Below, piece after piece: positions 62,861 through 64,000 of a stretch of 64,000 nt of DNA (positions within the stretch are counted from its first letter, which is position 1; each line of letters starts with the position of its first letter). The DNA comes from Mortierella alpina (Eukaryota; Mortierellomycota; Mortierellomycetes; Mortierellales; Mortierellaceae). The position numbers and the translations under genes are program-made. Where the stretch lies: the NCBI GenBank assembly GCA_029449245.1, contig JANATF010000005.1, positions 1,116,001-1,180,000 of the forward strand, read 5' to 3'. The notes beneath the pieces were generated by a model that was not told the DNA's origin, ran no database searches, and saw only the letters and a program-made list of their open reading frames with translations.

Positions 62861-64000
62861 TTTCCCAAATCGAACACGAAGGGGCTAGTGTTGGCAGTGG
62901 TGGCACTAGAGAGAGTGTGTTGAGCCTTGTTACCGAGTCTGGTGTTCGCGGGTTTGGTGGGACACTCCTTAACCCAGTGTCCCTCCAAACCACAGTAGCT
63001 ACAGAGATCGTTATCTCTGCGTCGCTGTTTTTCTTCGGCGCTCACAGGGCGGTGCTGGGCTTGGCTGAGGTCCATGGCCATGGACGGGGCGGCAACGGAC
63101 GCGGCGGGAGCGAATGGTCGCGGGACGGAAACAGGGGTCGAGTTGCGGGCGCTATTCAAGGTTGTTGTGGAACGAACAGGTTGTCTTTGCAGAAAGTAAC
63201 CATATTGGCGAGTGTCGATCTCAATAGCCAAATCAGAGAACTCATAGAACGTGCGCGGTTCCTCCTGGCGTGACATGGTTTCTTGGACCGATTCTTTGAG
63301 GCCAATCCGGTACTGGGAGATTTTGGCAGCGTCGTTCCACTCGGTATCGGCAACCAACTGGACAAACTTATTGGTGTAGTCCAACGCCGAGCCTTTTTGC
63401 TTCAAGGCGCGGAGTTGAGACTCGGCCACGATGTGGGCGTTGGTGACGCCGAAATTCTTGGTCATGACCGACCAAAACTTATCAAGGCTGCTAATGATCG
63501 CGGGTCTTACTTCGTCATCCAGCTTAAAAGCAGGGATGTGCTTTTCCATATACTTATAGGCCGCGGTGTCCCCCAGACGGGAGATGATGAACATGATTTT
63601 AGAGGCATCCGTTGGATGCTGCGAGCTCTGAGCCAAGAAGTACAGCTCCAGCTGAGACTGGAAAGTTTTCCAGTCTTCTCTTTTACCAGTGAACTTCTCG
63701 GGGGAGTCGATCTTGGGCTTGGCCACCGACTGAGTCTTGGTGGCTTCGGCAAGGGTCTTGAGGCCCCGGAGCATATCTTTCTGGAAGGTATTGTTCTCGT
63801 TGATGGCATTCAGAGCAATGATCTGTCCTTCGATCGTTTTGAATCTTGGTTCGACCATTTTGATGAGATCCTCGACGAAACTATGGTTGGTCTGTAAGAA
63901 CTTGAGGAGGGGTCCGTACGCGGTGAGCTGGCTTTCGAGCGACTGAACGCGGTTTTTGAGATCCGCTACGACCGGGCTGGCTTGCTCGAGGAGAGTGTCC
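62848..64000 (-). CDS. Retrotransposon Gag, N-terminus outside the window
   Basis: The frame is open from the window edge to the stop at 62848-62850, about 383 residues. Gag packages element RNA into particles. Seen: a coiled-coil-like start, the capsid-like region of Ty3-type Gag (DWKTFQSQLELYFLAQ, FWSVMTKNFG, SALDYTNKFVQLVADTEW), and a CCHC zinc knuckle CSYCGLEGHWVKEC near the C-terminus. A methionine at 63858 is internal because the frame continues upstream to the edge without a stop. Confidence 0.93.
   Translation of the reverse strand, partial: DTLLEQASPVVADLKNRVQSLESQLTAYGPLLKFLQTNHSFVEDLIKMVEPRFKTIEGQIIALNAINENNTFQKDMLRGLKTLAEATKTQSVAKPKIDSPEKFTGKREDWKTFQSQLELYFLAQSSQHPTDASKIMFIISRLGDTAAYKYMEKHIPAFKLDDEVRPAIISSLDKFWSVMTKNFGVTNAHIVAESQLRALKQKGSALDYTNKFVQLVADTEWNDAAKISQYRIGLKESVQETMSRQEEPRTFYEFSDLAIEIDTRQYGYFLQRQPVRSTTTLNSARNSTPVSVPRPFAPAASVAAPSMAMDLSQAQHRPVSAEEKQRRRDNDLCSYCGLEGHWVKECPTKPANTRLGNKAQHTLSSATTANTSPFVFDLGNDDA
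62860..62866 (-). promoter_or_regulatory. -1 ribosomal frameshift site GGGAAAC at the gag-pol junction
   Basis: In the gag frame the codons are TTG GGA AAC, giving the canonical X XXY YYZ heptamer G GGA AAC ten bases before the gag stop. Shifting by -1 continues into the pol frame, which is open from here for 1230 codons. The same heptamer is used by known retroviral gag-pro shifts. A downstream pseudoknot was not worked out. Confidence 0.75.

Larger units (their letters stand above)
58830..64000 (-). mobile_element. Ty3/Gypsy LTR retrotransposon of the chromovirus type, 5' end beyond window
   Basis: Order on the minus strand: gag (runs off at 64000), -1 frameshift site, pol with protease, reverse transcriptase, RNase H, integrase and chromodomain, polypurine tract and 3' LTR. 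All reading frames are open, so the copy may be young and possibly functional. The 5' LTR, primer-binding site and start of gag are not in the window. Integrase followed by a chromodomain defines chromoviruses, which target chromatin marks. Both the element class and its gene order are normal for fungi. Confidence 0.95.

Noticed and set aside
1-64000. CRISPR arrays, tRNA or rRNA genes
   Set aside because: No regularly spaced repeats of CRISPR type, no cloverleaf with GGTTCRANYCC-like T arm, and no rRNA-like sequence was recognised in reading both strands; a tRNAscan or Infernal run would be decisive.

Overview
The window looks like nuclear DNA of an early-diverging filamentous fungus, most likely of the Mortierella group. 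The case is gene content (calnexin, dolichol kinase, SDE2, NOB1, RAD1, mL46, METTL18/Hpm1), short 60-100 nt GT..AG introns, low-complexity regulatory proteins, a large NACHT-WD40 receptor gene and a chromodomain Ty3/Gypsy element. The lineage is an inference; no species marker such as rRNA is present. Intron boundaries were assigned by hand from GTRNGY-like donors, YAG acceptors and reading-frame continuity.

Layout. Positions 1-9900: a long leader/intergenic stretch, an unrecognised regulator-like protein ending in paired CxxC motifs (3042-6293), an unrecognised 242-residue protein (6492-8021, minus) and a gene-poor gap. Positions 9918-15053: one intronless NACHT receptor (minus) carrying an 11 x 126 bp near-identical WD40 array. 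Positions 16049-26203: NADP-type zinc alcohol dehydrogenase, ACOT9-like thioesterase, ZUFSP/ZUP1-type deubiquitinase, calnexin and SDE2. Positions 28759-41417: a 713-residue unknown, an F-box protein, a long dolichol kinase, an acetate-transporter-family protein and a Cys3/Met4-like bZIP factor. Positions 48741-58549: NOB1, RAD1, a divergent ubiquitin-like/eS31 fusion, a tail-region membrane protein, mL46 and METTL18. Positions 58830-64000: the 3' part of a Ty3/Gypsy chromovirus with LTR, pol, a -1 frameshift site and gag, running off the window.

The most unusual object is at 43261-48394. A 5,134 bp segment has matching terminal inverted repeats (CAGTCGRCTCTCT...) flanked on both sides by TA, as Tc1/mariner-type insertions are. 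It carries a single four-exon gene (minus) predicted to encode 1,259 residues. Its N-terminal third is an XPG/FEN1-type PIN nuclease with the full set of acidic residues; its C-terminal half is a Fanzor/TnpB-type RuvC nuclease with zinc ribbon. A protein joining a flap-endonuclease fold to a putative RNA-guided nuclease inside a TIR element would be a candidate undescribed system. A hairpin just behind the stop codon and the 235 bp up to the TIR are the obvious place for a guide (omega) RNA.

Housekeeping genes are tightly packed, often as divergent pairs sharing 220-330 bp (ZUP1/calnexin, NOB1/RAD1, mL46/METTL18) or convergent pairs 160-220 bp apart. The accessory items (receptor gene, Fanzor element, LTR element) sit in looser surroundings.
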